This document shows, piece after piece, positions 15,001-29,500 of a stretch of DNA of 64,000 bases. The stretch lies in contig JH720336.1 of assembly GCA_000231825.2 (NCBI GenBank), forward strand, positions 643,116 to 707,115, given 5' to 3'. The stretch's first letter is position 1; each line of letters starts with the position of its first letter. The notes under the pieces are model-generated. The model made no database searches. It saw only the letters and a program-made list of their open reading frames with translations, and was not told the DNA's origin. This DNA comes from Tetrahymena elliotti 4EA. Taxonomy: Eukaryota > Ciliophora > Oligohymenophorea > Hymenostomatida > Tetrahymenidae. Both the position numbers and the translations under genes were made by a program.

Positions 15001-18000
15001 ATAATTTTTTTGTTAAGCTTATAAAATTGTTTTGAAAGTTTTTTGATGTTTTGAAAAAAGAAATCGAAATAAGTTTGATATTAAATTTTATTTATTTCTG
15101 AATGCTTTCAACGTTTTCAATAAAAAAATTTATTTTTTGTTTGGGAAGTTTTAAAAATTTTTAAAACATGACACAATTTATAAAAGTTTAATTGAGATAT
15201 GATGAATTTTATTTGTAGCTTAGAAAAAATAATTAAAATTAAATTACCTTTTGGGAATTTGGATAGTCTGGAGTTGTGATAGTAAAATCTCCAGCTGAAG
15301 GTGAAATAGGTGTGACTGGATCCAAATTTTAAAAGTATCTTTTATCAACAACAACTCTATTTTTTACTGTGTAACCTATTAATTAGACAGTTGTACTTGC
15401 TATTTTAACATTTTACAAACCAGAAACTGTTAAACTTATAGAAGATCCTACACTGTAATTAGAATCGTATTTCCAAATGACCCAATTCCATCCTTATAGT
15501 TATCTACAGCTTCCAGGGCTGCATGAAACTGTTAGAGGCTGCTTGTTAAAAGCATAGAAAGGAAACTCTATTATAAAATAATCATACTTTTCAGGATTTG
15601 ATTCAGCTGCAAAAACTTTTTGCTAAATAGTAAACATATAATTAATGTTATATTCTTTGGGACCTGCACCCGTACCTCCCATAGTTACTTTTGAGTAAGC
15701 AGGTTATGAAGTTACATCAGTAGCAGCAAGGCTTATATAATTAATAATTTTTTATTTTTAGATGATAATTAAAAAAAATTTACGTATTAACATATTTGAA
15801 TGTGAAATCGTAATTAATATCTGATGATTGTATAGCAGCTCCAAGGTATCCTTCTAAGATTAGATCAACATCTCTGCCATCTACTATCACATTAGGATTT
15901 TTTATCTAATCTATAGATATTAGATAAGGAGTACCAGCTGTAAATGAAATACCAGTTATGGTAATTATTGCAGGAGTACCTAAACCTTTATCGCCAAATA
16001 TAAGTTTACAACTCAAAGCAGTTTATACAGCTCCATTTTAATATTAACAATTTATTGGTGTTCCACCTACTTATGAAGTAAATCCAGTTCCTAGATCTTC
16101 ATCAAATAAATCTCTATTAAATTAGTCTACAACTGGTACATATAATTTGAAATTATCACAGGTAATACTAGGTAACACATATATATCAATTACAGTTTTT
16201 TCATTTGGGTTATTAATTAATGTTGTTGGAGAAAAGTAAGTAAAAGTTGGCTTTAAAGGTACATAAATCTATTTAGTAGCAACATATGGTGAACTACCAT
16301 TTGGGAAAGTTATCGTGAATGAATAAAAGCCAGATGTGGATGGCATAACAATACCATTATTACCATTATACTAATCTATTGTACTAATACCAATAACTAA
16401 ATAGCTATTAGCAGCTATTGGTTATCCAGTAGAGCCTCCTTGGGCTACATTATATAAATCTATATAGGATTGTAGAGGAGTTTAAATTGTCAATAAATTC
16501 TATTAATAAACAAGTAAAAAATAATTAATTTAAAAAAAATGTAATAAATTAAAAATAATATTACTCCTCCACTAAGGGTGCAAGTGTAAGCTGGATATTT
16601 TTAATTATAATAGACTGTTAGATCCCAATAACAAAATAACTATGAATCTGTTTATTAAGTAAAACCAGCTGGCATTTAAATGGTCACACTTTAACCAGCG
16701 TTAAGATTTACAGGAACTTAAATTTTGAGTTCTAATACACCAAAATCACCTGTATAAAGTTTTTTGCGAGTTAAAAGCAGCTTTTCCCAATAAGTAATAG
16801 TAGGAGGTGCAGTTAAAGTAGGAGAATTTGTTGAGCCAACAGCAACTAACAAATTCAGAGGATTTTCTTTCTTATACCATTATTTAATTTACCATTAGGC
16901 AGGGCTTGCAACATTAGGATTTTAAACTCTAAAATTAACTACTAAAGTAGTTCCATTTCTTTTTTAGAAAACTCCAGCTTTTGTATAATCTAATTTAAAA
17001 GGACCAAAGCTATGTACTAATAAATAGTCTTACACACCACTAGCATTAATTATTAAATCACATTAAAATTAATATCCGTATGGATCGAAATTAGATCCTT
17101 GAGTTATAGCATTTCTGCAAATGTTTTCTTTTTATAGGTTTTTAAATTCTAATGGAATTATTATTTAAATGCATCCTCCTGCAGGTATATCACTTACTAC
17201 AACATATCTTATTTTGTACTCAGCTAACTAATTCTAAATTGTATTGTCAGCAGTTACTTACATATTGGCAGCTGGTATTGTTTTCTCAGTGAGTGCTTGA
17301 TCAAAGTTAGGAATTTAAAATTAAGTTACCAATCTAGATCTCCAATATGTATATCCAAAAATACTTTGAACAGTAGGAGTCAGTGCTCTATAAGGAGGAG
17401 TTCTTAGCGTTATGGTACCTTTAAATGCAAAAAATAATTGATTTATAATTAATAATGAAAATAAATTATCTACCTGTTACTATTTATTATTTTAAAACTA
17501 AACCTTTTGCAGGTTATGTAAATACTAGTAGAACCTATTAGCTTGATGGGTAAGTATAACAATATGCAAATTATCCGTAATTTGTACTAATAGTAGAAAG
17601 GCAATTATTGATATCTGGGAGAATCCACATGCTAGGAAATTAAAACAAAATATAGTCTCCTCCTTACATATCAAAATCTTAAGAAGTATAAAAGCAGAGT
17701 TTCAAATCATCAATGGTATCAATTGTTGTTATTGTTTAAAAAATTGGTTTACAAGGTGTTATTTATGTTGTTAAATCTTTAACAAGAGGTTATGTGTGGA
17801 ATAGATAAGATTGTATTACATTTGTCATATTAACAAGCTAATAGTAATTCTAATAAATTGGAATTGTAACACCAGTAACTAATTTTTTATTAAATATAAT
17901 TTGGTTATAAAATAAAATTATTGTAAAAAAAGGAGGAAATTTATTTTTTAGGAGAAATATACCTAGTGAGGTAGTTTAAACTAGCATATCAACTTGAAGA

Positions 18001-21000
18001 TAGACTTTTGGAGTAGTAGGATTAAAAATATTAGGAATATGAATTTCATAGCTTCCAGAAGGTATGGTGTCAAATTATCTAATAATAATTTAAGAAGGAT
18101 TAGGATTTGTACCTAAATACAGTTAGCAACTGAGAGTATCAAATCCCGATTAGATAGGTATATTCAAACCTTCACAAGGTACATTTGATCTTTGAGGTAA
18201 TCCAGTACCTATTTAATTAAAATATTTTCATAAAATTCTTTTACCAATAATTTAATTACCTAAATCTGATGCAAATACATTAGGGAAGGCAGAGTTTATA
18301 TAGGTAGCAAATTCAAGTATTATAGCAGTTTAAGATACTGCTGTGATAATGCTTGGTGGGATAGAAAAAGAGGTAGAGAATACAAAAGCTACCAAAGTTC
18401 TTCCACATATTTTTTTACCACTTCCTCCTAAACATTTTGTATCTGTTGTATCTGTTACTAATTTATTTATGCTCCATACCCAGAAGTTTACAAAGGAAGG
18501 AGCCATAACATTAAAAGCTTTTTATGTTTAAACAGTTTAGCTTCCATCTGTAAGCATTGCAGATAGTATATAGGTTCCTGCTTGATTCATTAAAAATCCA
18601 TCTCTTGTTGAAGTACTATCATCATTTCCTCTATACCCCATTTATAAAGAATATTCAATATTCTATTAAATTCCATTTACTGTACTAGTAATTGGTATTT
18701 TCATTGTCACTGTTTGGGCGTTAATAATACAATCCTCTGCTATTTCATTGTTCAATGCACAGTATAGATATCCTGCCATTGTTTAGAAGTTAAAATTATA
18801 TATTGTATTATCAACTTAAGTAGGTCTACTGACTGCACCACCAAAGTCAATTGTTAATGTACTTCCAGAACTAAAAGCTAAAGGAGAAGTAAATTTCATA
18901 TAGAAATATCCTCTTTCACCTTACCTTGCAGGTCTATCAGTAATGTAAAAACTTTACCATAAAGCTTAAGATGGGAATATACTTGGCCCTGCTACTGTTA
19001 ATGCAGGTAATACATAATTTGTACTCGTAAAATTGATTACACTCTAACATAATTTATAAAATTGAGTTGAAAATTAAAAAATCTAAGTATTAAAATTATA
19101 AGAAAGTTTCAAAAACTAAATACGCTGCTTGCATCATTAGAAGTGATGGTATAAGAACCTGGATTCCAAGAAGATGCTTATTTTACAGGATTAGTAGCTC
19201 TGAATATAACAGAAATGGCAGTTTATTATGAGACAGCTTAAAACTATGATAATTAGATCTTGTAGTTACCAGGAGTAGTTTAAATAATCTAGCAACTGAT
19301 ACTACTTTGTAAAGTAAGCTAAGATATACCTTTTAACCCCTGTTATACATTGCAATTTGAATTTATTGATAAATAAGCAGGACTTCCTGTAGGGATAAAT
19401 ATATTAAATTAACCACCTTAAGGTACAGGTCTACAGTTTGTGAAATCAATTCTATTAGTTTTTAATTCAAAAAAATAAAAACTTTTTTTTAAATCAATTA
19501 TTTTACTTGTAGACTATTTCTGCTTACCATTCCATATCTGTTGCTACTGTACGAATAGGTGATGGAGTAATATTAGGTAAAATAGATAAATTTGTAAAGA
19601 GAATACCTCCATCCATATAACCAGGAGATATAGCCCATTAAACATAACTTACTTTAATTCCTTTTTGCCAATACTTACCTTGTAACTTTACTCCTTAGAC
19701 TATATTTATGTTATTGGTAGGTCCAAAATCATGGATATCATTTGCATTTTTGATATTAGTTAATAATAAGTTATTTCCTACTGGAACATTTCCTGTTAAT
19801 TAAATTAAATAGTATGTCTCCTTAGTTGTGTAGAAATTTATGTAAGTCACACTACCACTCACTCCATTTGTGAATTAGTAATTTATAGACTACACATCAC
19901 TTTTCCAGTATGTAAAGCGATAGCTTGGGAATATAATTATTATTGAATCTCCTGTTGAAAAAGGTGTAGTATAAAAGCTGCTCCCCAAATCCCATGTAGC
20001 ATAAAGGCATATTTCTTTACTTTCACCTGTAGGAGTAGCAAAAGTAGGTGATGGACAATTTATAGTATTAGAAGCTGGAGTGACTGTAGAAGCAGTATTA
20101 ATAGAGTTTACAACTTTGACATAAATTGTATTTAAAATATATGGATCTGATAAATCAGCTGTATATGCTGAATTTATAGTAACAAAACATTATTTTTAGA
20201 CATCCTCGCATAATTAGATATTTGGGACATATATTTTAATTGTTGAGCTAGCACCAATCGGCTGTGAAAATCCTCTTACTTATAAAATAACATTCTAAAG
20301 TTCAGAACCTTTAAAAACATAACACCTAGCATTTGGGTGTACAGAGTTAGAGAAGCCTGATAAATCACCATTAACATATATACTACAAGGAACATTTACA
20401 CTCACTTAAGAAATAGTCATTGATTGACCAAGTTATGAATCCCATTTAGAAGTATTTTCAGAAAAAATGGTTTTAGTTGTCATGTTAAAATTGATTGCTC
20501 CTTCATATGGGATCTACATACCTTTTTTAATTATATATTTTTTAATTTTTAATTTAGTTCTTTATTTTGTAAAAATTTTAAAAACTTTTTTTATTTTGAA
20601 ATTCATTAAAAAATATAATAAGAAAAACCTGTTATTAAAGTTGCAATAATGACATTGTCTTAATCACCACTTTCGCTACCTGTGGTTGTAACACTAGCGG
20701 AATTAAAATTAGGAATAGCTATATCCATAGTATATAAGTCTTGTTCTAATGGTTGATTTACATAATGAGTACCTCCATAGAAAGTCAAAACTCTGAATTG
20801 ATATTTTCCTCCAAAAGGAGGCATTATAACATTATTTATAGAGATTGGAAGATCACATTAGGCAAGACCTTATCCAGCAGGAAATTTAACATAATTTGTA
20901 GAACTTGGAGTTTTAAATTAATAAACTTAGAGACTATATTTTGCCACTAGCGAAGGGTTAGCATAATATGCTGGCTCATTTCCAAATGTTACAGCTAAAT

Positions 21001-23245
21001 TTAAAAATGAAAAATAAATGAAAAGGTTTCTTAAAAGTCAAATTTACATGGAACATCTCCTGCCTAGTAATACATAGTAAAATCTGCATTTTTATTTCTC
21101 CATAAAAGAGGAAGTTATAAAGAAATTTCATGTTGTTAGGTACTAGTTGACAGAGGTAACTCATTACCAGGATTAGGATAGAGTCTAAAATCTAAAGGTA
21201 TAGCTTATGAAAATGTACCATTAACCATAGTTGTAAAAAAATCAATTTAAACATATGTTAAGCTATTAACTGAAGAAATAGACACACTTCCAGCATTAGT
21301 ATTCTCATCAATTACATAGAATTAACTAGAAGTTTTATCGAAAAGGTATGTTTATATTACAAAAGGTGAATATATAGCTGCTCTTCCTGGGTTAATTGCA
21401 TATATCAAAACTTAAATTTGTTGAGAGTAAAAGATTTAAAAGTTTGTTATGGTTAATACAGACCCACTACTAACACATCCTACATTCTGTAATCCAGCTG
21501 TTAAATTTTATTAATAATGTAAATATTATAATATTATCAATTAATCAAATACTCAGTGGAGTCAATCCAGAAGTTACTCTGCAAGTTGAATCTAACTAGA
21601 ATGATCTAGTATTTGGATCAGTAGCAGAAGGAGCTAAGGTAGGAAAAGTTATCTATATTTTACCTCCCTAAGGAACAGTGTTTGTAGGAGTGAATAAAAT
21701 AGTATAATCAATTCTTAGATTCATATTTAAAGGGTTACCAGAGATAGAAACAGACTTAATTTATCCAGGGTTAATAGTAATACCAGTCAAACCGTTGTAA
21801 AAAAGCATTAAAACATTATTTGTTCCTTTGTTTATTTAAAAATCATATTTATATTTAAATAATTATTATATCTTTAAAATAAACCAAAAAAATTATTTCG
21901 TTTACCTGGAAAAAGACATTCAAGAACAAATTGGTTGAAAAAACCTGTATAAGTTGGGTTTGTTATATTTCTAACCTGAAGAGTGTATGTGTTAGGACTT
22001 AAAGCATTTGTTATTCCACTAAAAATTAGTACATTATCACCATTATTTGTACATGTTAGATCTTGTTTGGTGTCTACTTACTAACAAGTGGTATCACCTA
22101 ATACGTTAGCATTAGGGAATCTCATTCTAAACCAACTATTTGCTGGAAGAGTTACAGTTGTACTAAATGTTACTTTATAGTTAGTTACAAAACCACCTAA
22201 ATTAGAACCATCATTTGAAATAGTATTTTAATTGCTTAAAACATATGGACTACTGTAGGTAACTGTACCAAAGCTTAAGTTTTCATCTACCTTAGTGCTA
22301 TTTATAAATGTTTGAATCTAGAAGTTACCTGATACCTAGTCTGCACAATTAACTGGATTACGAATAAACTTTATGCTAACTTGTAATGAACCTGCATTAA
22401 TAGCATCTGAGACACCAGAGATTTATAGATATCTACCATTTTAATCCCATGATGCAGAAAGGTAATTTGAAGTAAGAGAACCATCTTAGTATTGATACAA
22501 TTAATTCTAATACAAAGTGACTTAATTATTTTAAGTTTAGATAAAGGAAAACTATCCGAAATCACTTGAACTCAAAGAAGGATTTCTACTTGGATCAGAA
22601 TAAGTAGAAATGGGAAACATAATTTTAATGATACCATATTCTGTTTTTTTAAAGATTTTTTTTTAATAAAAAATTAAAGATTCTAATGTTTATTCAATCA
22701 TTATAATCATTATGGTAAAATATATCAAAAAATATTTTTTATTGATATTATTTTTCTATAGCCTTTCAATATTATGATAGTTTTTATATATTAAGTAAAC
22801 TAAGTAGAATTTAAAAACATGGCTATCTTATTGTCAGTTTTTTACTTTTTTGGACTGACTTATGAACTTATTTAAGGAGAAATAATTTTTACGAGCAGGA
22901 AGTCTGTTTGAAAGACTCATATAAAAAGTATATGAAGAAGTGGCACCATCATTCGTCCTTTCCATTTGCACTGGATTAGCATTATCTGGATAAATAACAC
23001 CTTGTATATTATAAAATTATTGATTAAATAAATTAAAAAATGATTTTTATAGAATAATAATGAAATAAAAATTATTTTTATTTGAGCTTTTCAATTATCA
23101 GAATTATATTCTAACTTGAAAATACTCTTTTAACTAGTTTTAGAACAGAACATGGCCTATTTATTTTGTAAATTAATAATTTACCTCCAATTACAAAAAC
23201 GTGGTAAAGACATAATGTAATAAGAGATTTGAGGAGTCTAATCAT
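1..23245 (-). CDS. Giant modular secreted/surface protein, copy A (3' end off the left edge)
   Basis: I do not recognise a named family. The start is the ATG at 23245-23243, which opens a hydrophobic signal peptide. With TAA/TAG as Gln and 33 GT-AG introns removed, the frame stays open to position 1: 19,850 coding nt, about 6,616 codons. The protein is built of diverged modules marked by a strand of the type 'I-x-I-x-FP', paired cysteines and a closing 'N-x-x-NP' motif. An example is 'NSWFRMRFPNANVLGDTTC', followed later by 'VRNITNPT'. Such modules are probably beta-sandwiches (inference). Exons match copy B (25220-51684) one to one in order and phase, many with identical length (exons 1, 2, 4, 29, 31, 33 and 34). 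By comparison with copy B, about 350 codons including the C-terminus lie off the left edge. It is probably a giant extracellular or cell-surface protein; its role is unknown. Confidence 0.9.
578..23184 (-). other. Intron map of giant gene copy A (33 introns)
   Basis: Introns read from splice sites and frame, 5' to 3' on the minus strand: 23001-23184, 22641-22892, 21826-21905, 21498-21552, 20995-21047, 20522-20628, 19452-19506, 19044-19123, 18209-18259, 17879-17962, 17419-17473, 16500-16564, 15732-15783, 14799-15247, 14004-14130, 11883-11934, 11468-11516, 9748-10084, 8887-8949, 8175-8276, 7804-7854, 7452-7537, 6649-6709, 6486-6549, 6033-6118, 5582-5757, 4333-4435, 4106-4161, 2196-2293, 1719-1773, 1283-1345, 984-1037 and 578-667. 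All begin GT (mostly GTAA or GTAT) and end AG. Phases agree with copy B at every shared intron. Individual boundaries could be off by a few bases where AGs are adjacent, but exon lengths are mutually consistent in frame. Confidence 0.8.
23185..23245 (-). other. Signal-peptide exon of copy A
   Basis: Exon 1 is 61 nt and encodes M-I-R-L-L-K-S-L-I-T-L-C-L-Y-H-V-F-V-I-G plus one base. A short basic start is followed by about 15 hydrophobic residues and a small residue, which is a typical secretory signal. The 5' splice site GTAAAT follows directly. Copy B's exon 1 has the same length and phase with a different but equally hydrophobic sequence, which supports this ATG as the true start. Confidence 0.85.
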
Positions 23246-25219
23246 CTCAAATTCCCTAAAAATATTAATTCTATAAGCTTTTTTTTTTCTATTTAGTAAG
23301 ATAAACTTTAAAATTGCAGAATTAGAAACAAAATGCTGTTGAAAAACCTTGTTGTTCTCCTTAATTTTATTAAACAAATTTTAGTAAATCTATCTATTTA
23401 TTATTATTGATATTGATAATAGAAATGATTATCATCATCATATAATATCTTCTTTTTTATTTGTAAAAATTAAGATGTAAATTAATTAACTTAATAAATA
23501 AATTGAGGTTTGAGCTGAATAAAATCATACAAAATCTTTTCCACAATTAACAAAAATATAAGTGCTTTCATCATTTTTCTTATTTTTCTAGGTCATCATA
23601 CTATTATTATAATACTAAATTTTGCATTTACAACAAAATTTCATATCAAGTTTTTATTCATATTTGTGTTATCAGATAGTTTTTAAATATTTTTTTATAT
23701 AATTGTAATTTCAATTTTTACCTGAATCAAAGATCATCTTCAAGCTTTCTTTAATTAAATTTTGAGCAAGTATTTTTTTTCTTTATCTATAATGTAAATG
23801 GAGGTGAGCATAGTATATATAAAGTATTTGTATTTAATAAGAAATACTTTGAATAATTTAAAAACATATAAAAAATTATATTTACTTAAAAATATTTATT
23901 ATTAATTTGGAGTAGCCATTTATCCAATGAAAAAATAAGGAAATGAAAATAGGCGAGCTTACAATTTACCTTAATTAAATAAAATTGTTATTTACAGATT
24001 ATTTAAAATAGTGTAAACTTTCATTATCTTCATAAAAATAAAAAATATTTTCTAAACTTTTTGTATCTTTTTAAACTCAAAAATGTATTGATAAAAATAT
24101 AAATTTTTAAAATTGTTTTGTAGATTAAGCTTTTATTTGTTATTTTAAACATTTTAATAAAACTTAAAATAAATACAGGCTGATATACTCATTTATTTGG
24201 AATTTTGTTTCCATTTTTTGCTAAATAATTTTATTCCTCTTTTTATTTTAATAAAATCTGAGTAAAATTATTAATATATTATTTTAAGTTGATTTCTTTC
24301 AATAAGAGTTTACAGATAAAACAATTTAATCTTTTTGTATAATTATCTATTTAAATTATTAAAAAAAATAATTCATGTATTTACACACTTCTGAAATTTA
24401 ATTTCAAGTTATAAAGTACCTGCTATTAAGATTATTCCTGCTTACTTATTTTTTTATATTAATTTTATCACTGTAATTAGTATTTCTTATCAAAAATTTT
24501 CTTTTTTTGCAAAATAAAAAGATGATAAAGTAAAAATGAAGATGATATCTTATTAAAAAAAGTTTATAAATCATTTTTTTAAATATATATTTTATTTAAT
24601 GATTATTTCATTGATAAAGATAAATTAAAAGAATAAGATTTTTTATTTTTATGGTAATAATTTGAAAAATTTTAAATTAGAGGAAAAATTCTATTTAAAA
24701 AACAAAAATCCTATAAAGAGAAAAAAATCTTAGATTAGTTTTGTTTTTGCTTTTCATCAACAGTTTTATTTAAAGTAATTTGAAAACTTAAAAATAATTA
24801 ATATTTGCCCTTACTTAAAAAATATATTTTAAAAATGGTAAAATAAATGTTTAATAACTTGATTTTATTTTAAATAATGAATAATATAATAAATAGATAA
24901 TTATTTTGCTTTTTCTACTTAATTTATAGACCACATGATGAATAGAAATAAATTAATTAATTTTTTATCAGTAAATAAATTTCAGGTAAAAAAAGAATAT
25001 TTGAAATTAATGTATTTAATTTATATCCTGAAATTTATGATTTAGTTAGGAGACATAAAAGAAGCAAAAAGATGAAATTTCTTATTTTTAATATTATATT
25101 GTTAAAAATTTTATCAAAATATTTATAATTAATCATAGGAGATTTATATGAAATACATATTTTTCTTCAAATCAAATGAATTGTTATTTACTTAAATTAA
25201 TTTTGACTTCAGATTTAAA
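23246..25219. other. Intergenic region between the tandem giant genes
   Basis: About 2 kb of very A+T-rich DNA separates the 3' end of copy B from the 5' end of copy A, so it should hold the copy B terminator and the copy A promoter. Stop codons of all kinds are scattered, with long A and T runs. I see no module similarity, no coding frame with normal amino-acid composition, no RNA gene, and no transposon remnant that would explain the duplication. Confidence 0.7.
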
Positions 25220-26500
25220 TCATAATATATTATATATTACTAAGAAGATTATTACTGTTATAATTTAATTAGTTTTAAGTAATTCTGAGTAAATACTGTT
25301 TGCTCTAAACCATCTAGGTATAGTTATTTCTTCTCTTTTTGTTTTAAAGTTAACTTTTACTACTTTAGAAGAATCCATAAGATCTGGATTTATCAATTAG
25401 TTATTTTCACCTATAAAATATGCTGTGTATTATGAATTATCCATTAACTCAGAAAATTGGAATATATGGGTAACATTTTATTATTCTTCAGGGACATTAT
25501 CTTTGAATTCAAATTTATGAGAATAAAAGAAGGATTTTTAAAGATTATAGTTAGTTGAGTTTAAACCATACTTAATTTGCTAAGAAAGAGGTATCTTTTC
25601 ACTTGTCAATTAGACTATTGCATATCCGATTCCTTTATACTTCAAAGATACCATAAAACTAGCAGAATCTTAGGTAACATTAAGAATAGTAGGGGTATAT
25701 TTAAATTCTTAAGGAATAACAATAATCTCATAACTATGTTAAATAATACTATAATTCGGATCTAAAATATTTTTTTTGCTTCCTGTGCTCAATTCGTTTT
25801 GCAGTAAATTAAATTAATCATCTAACATATAAACTTTTTGTAATGGGCGCACTTCATCAGATGTGCTATTTTAAAGTAAAATAAATTTATACTCAATAGG
25901 AACATTCTCAATCAAATCAAGAATCTATTTTTCAATAACTCCTTCTATCATAAATTTCGAGGGTCTTTATTCAATAGTAAATCTTTCCGGAGGGAGGGAT
26001 GTAATTAAACCAAAAGCATTCAGTAATTTTTCATCAGAAAGAATGCTATTTACTCTAAGAGTGAAAGAAACAGGGTTATGCTTTTTAAGGGTTGTAAACT
26101 AGAATTAAATAACTGGACTCTAATTATTTGAAAGATCTTCAACAAAGAAGTATAACACATATTCTGTTTATTCTTATAACCCTGTGAAGTGAAGATAGGA
26201 ATCATAATAAATATAATTTCTTGCAGCAGGAGCAATAAAGCTTGTATTTTGCATATAAAACTCTAAAACATCTGTCTTTCTATTATTAAATTATCTTAAT
26301 GTAGTATTTTTTAATTCTTAGGCAGTAGGATAATCAGTGCCAAGTAAACTGAGCATACTATAAACAGTTACACTTTCGTCACTTGATATACGTAAATACA
26401 TATAAGTTCTATCCATACTCTCAATATAATAGTTTATAACTTGAGGAGCTGCTTTATCAATATCTAAAATTTCTATACTGATTGTATCATATGGTAACAC
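25220..26500 (-). other. C-terminal region of copy B: FN3-like segment and hydrophobic tail
   Basis: This lies within the last exon. It contains a segment reading 'YYIESMDRTYMYLRIS' ... 'FTGLQEQTEYVLYFFVEDLS' ... 'QFQFTT'. Its spacing (a 'L-x-x-x-T-x-Y' tyrosine-corner-like motif, then F-V-x-D) resembles a fibronectin type III fold. The chain ends 'SELLKTNQ' followed by about 14 hydrophobic residues (I-I-T-V-I-I-F-L-V-I-Y-N-I-L) and TGA. With no charged cytoplasmic tail, this fits a GPI-attachment signal or a short terminal membrane anchor. The matching region of copy A lies mostly off the left edge; only its beginning (positions 1-240) is present. Confidence 0.6.
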
Positions 26501-29500
26501 ATAAATATTCTTATAATAGTTATCTAACTAAATCTTTAAATAACCAGAAACAGCTTTTTCTTTTGTTCTATAACGGAATTTCTATGATACTTCTCCTGGC
26601 TAAAAAACTAACAAAGGTGGGACAAATTCTATTTCTGAATCTTATTAATTTCCTTATGTGAAAACTGAAATACTTAACACTTAACTAGCAGGTTGATTCA
26701 ACTTAATTTCTATTGGTAAAGAAGTTGAAAGCAAAGCAGCTCTAGATACTGTTGTTTATAAAACAGCTTTAAGAGAATTAGGGTATGGTTTATCAATTAA
26801 ATTAAATTAGCTATCAGGAATATCAGAAAATTTATTTTCACCTATTTAATTAGACAAAATTTATTAAATTCTCTTTAATTTTGAAATGTTTTTGTTTAAA
26901 AATTTTTTATAAAAATATAATTATCAAATCTTTACTTGAATTTTCTTATTTAGTCCATACAATAAATTTTTATCCAGCTACAGCTTATTATAAAGGCTTT
27001 ATTTTGAAATATTACTTCTAACCCTTTGTAGGATCAAAAACAACTATAGGAGGTATGAATTCAAAGTTATTTAAGTAAGGTATAGTTGTAATTTTATAGC
27101 TGACTGAAATTTCTAGTTCAATAGAAATATCATTTGAAACTACACCCTTTGGGAGATCTGGGATACTTCCTACAATTATTTAAAATCCTTTTCTTACAAA
27201 TGAAAGAGTTGTTTATGTTGATGTTAATCCAGAAGTTTCACTCTTGATCACCTATTAATATTTTAAACAGTTTAAAATATGTGAAAAGTTAGAATTCTTT
27301 TACTTAATTTGTTTGGTCATAAATTTGAATAACAAAATTATCAGTTTTTCCTGGTATAGAAGGATTTTCTATACCATCAATTCTGTAACAGAATCTAGCT
27401 AAATTGGAAGATGTTTTTGCAGATATTTAACCTGTTATAGCTATTCTTTTTTAACTATTCTAAGTAATACAGTTAGGTGATGTAGAAGTTAAAGAATAGT
27501 TTAGTTCTTGTGTGTTATGCTCTGAAGTTATCAAGCAAGTGTAAGTGCCTTTTTTTGTTAAATATTGAATTTTAAATTATTTAAACTTAAAAAATTAAAT
27601 ACTCTTGAAAGGGAATTAATTCGGGAAATAAATATAAACTGCATCATTTAGAGAAATTTTATCTTTAGTTTCTATACAAAAAGTATATTTTGCCCTTGCT
27701 TGTAGAGAGTTTGAGGATGTTTCTAATTTAACCATTTGTAAGTTATTAGGAGGTTTTTTAGTGTCAACAGGTCCTATTTTTGAATTATACTAAATTACAT
27801 TTTCTCCTGTTAAGATTTATCCAATAATATGTGTAGGCTATCCATTATTTGGTGGATTCATAATATTATTTAACTTTACAACAAATGAAGTATTAGCAGG
27901 GAATGATTAGTTTAAAGGAATAGTGATAACTCCATTCTTTACTGTACATGTTGTTTCAATATCATTTATTGTACAAGAAACCTAAAAAGTTATTAAAAAA
28001 AGTTATTTTTAAGTACTAATAATTAAATAAATTTACTTAAGAATTAGCTGAAGAAAGATTATTTGGATATATATTTGTATCAAACTTAAATTATAGTGTG
28101 GAATCACCAGGTATATTCTTAGATGGAGTTATTTTCACTTGATATGTTGAGAGAGAGCCTTCATTTTAAGGACTAAATTCAAAGTTACTTTACATCAAAT
28201 CTGGCTCTGGTTTATATACGAATTTAAGTGAGGTATCTGTAGGATCTGTAATATCAATATTTTTACTATCATACATAGTGTAAGCAGAGAAAAGTCCAGT
28301 CTATGTAGTAGTCAAAGGATTTAAGAAAAATTTGAAATAAATTATAATTGAGTTTTTAGCAGGCCAAGCAAACTAAGGAGTTATTGTTAATGTGTAGTAA
28401 CCCAAAACTGGCCCTGACCAATTAGATGTATAAATCAATTAGTTAGTTGACCATGATCCTATTTTAATTTTTGTTTATTTTGTAAATTTTTTTGAAAACT
28501 TAATTAACAAAAAATAATAAAAATAGAGTGATGAATATTTAAGATTTTTTTTTAATTTATGAAATTTTAAATGGTTTAATATATGTAAAAATTTTTAAAA
28601 ATATCATATTTTAGAAATAAAAAGTAATTGTAATTAAAATTAAAGAATAATTTTAAATTTTTGAGAGAGTATTTAGTTTAAAAAAGCCTCATCCACTTTT
28701 GAATGAAACAAAAGTACTTAAAAATTCAAAAATGATAATTTGTTTAATTTAATTACTAAAAAAGCAATTTATTAAAGAAATATTAATTACCTGTTATCTG
28801 GTTTGGAGTAGGTAGAGTTGGTACATTTTCTAAATAATTAGAAGGGAAATTTACTACTATGAAACCTCCTAATGGCAAATCAGAAGTTGATTATAGAATA
28901 AAAGAGTAATCTGATACAACATTTTAAAAGTAGGAAGTTCCTAGCATGGTTAAGTATAGGAAGGAGGGATTTCTTTTTTTCAAGAAAGTTACTTATGGGA
29001 AGTATCCTTAATTAATTTTAAGTCCTAATTAATTTTTGATGGTAATCATAAAATCACTTTATTGAGTTATTTGAGAATATGTAGGGTGATTTCTAGTACC
29101 AATTATTTATACTAATAAGTTAGTATTTTCAGGAATTTTATTTAAAATTAAGATTGAAAATCCAGTAGAACTAAATGAGGATTGACAAGAAGATTAACTT
29201 AAGAGCAAAGGAGCACTTACTTAACATTATTCTTGAGGTGAGGCATTACCAAAGTTAGGATATGAAAGATCTGGACGATTAGGTAGGTCAATTTTGATAA
29301 CAGAATTTGCAGGAATTTCATATGAAGGTGTAAATGAATATGAATAAGTAACATATCTTTCATCTGCAAAATATTCTGAAACTGTCATTCCAAGTAGGAC
29401 AAACTACCCTACATCAGGATAATTAATAGGATTGAAAATATACTCACGAATGAATGTTCTTGATGGGGAATAAGTTTTAAGTATTAAATTGTATGGTGTC

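Noticed and set aside
23246..25219. Possible transposon or repeat that mediated the tandem duplication.
   Set aside because: No terminal repeats, transposase-like frame or match to the other flanks could be seen.
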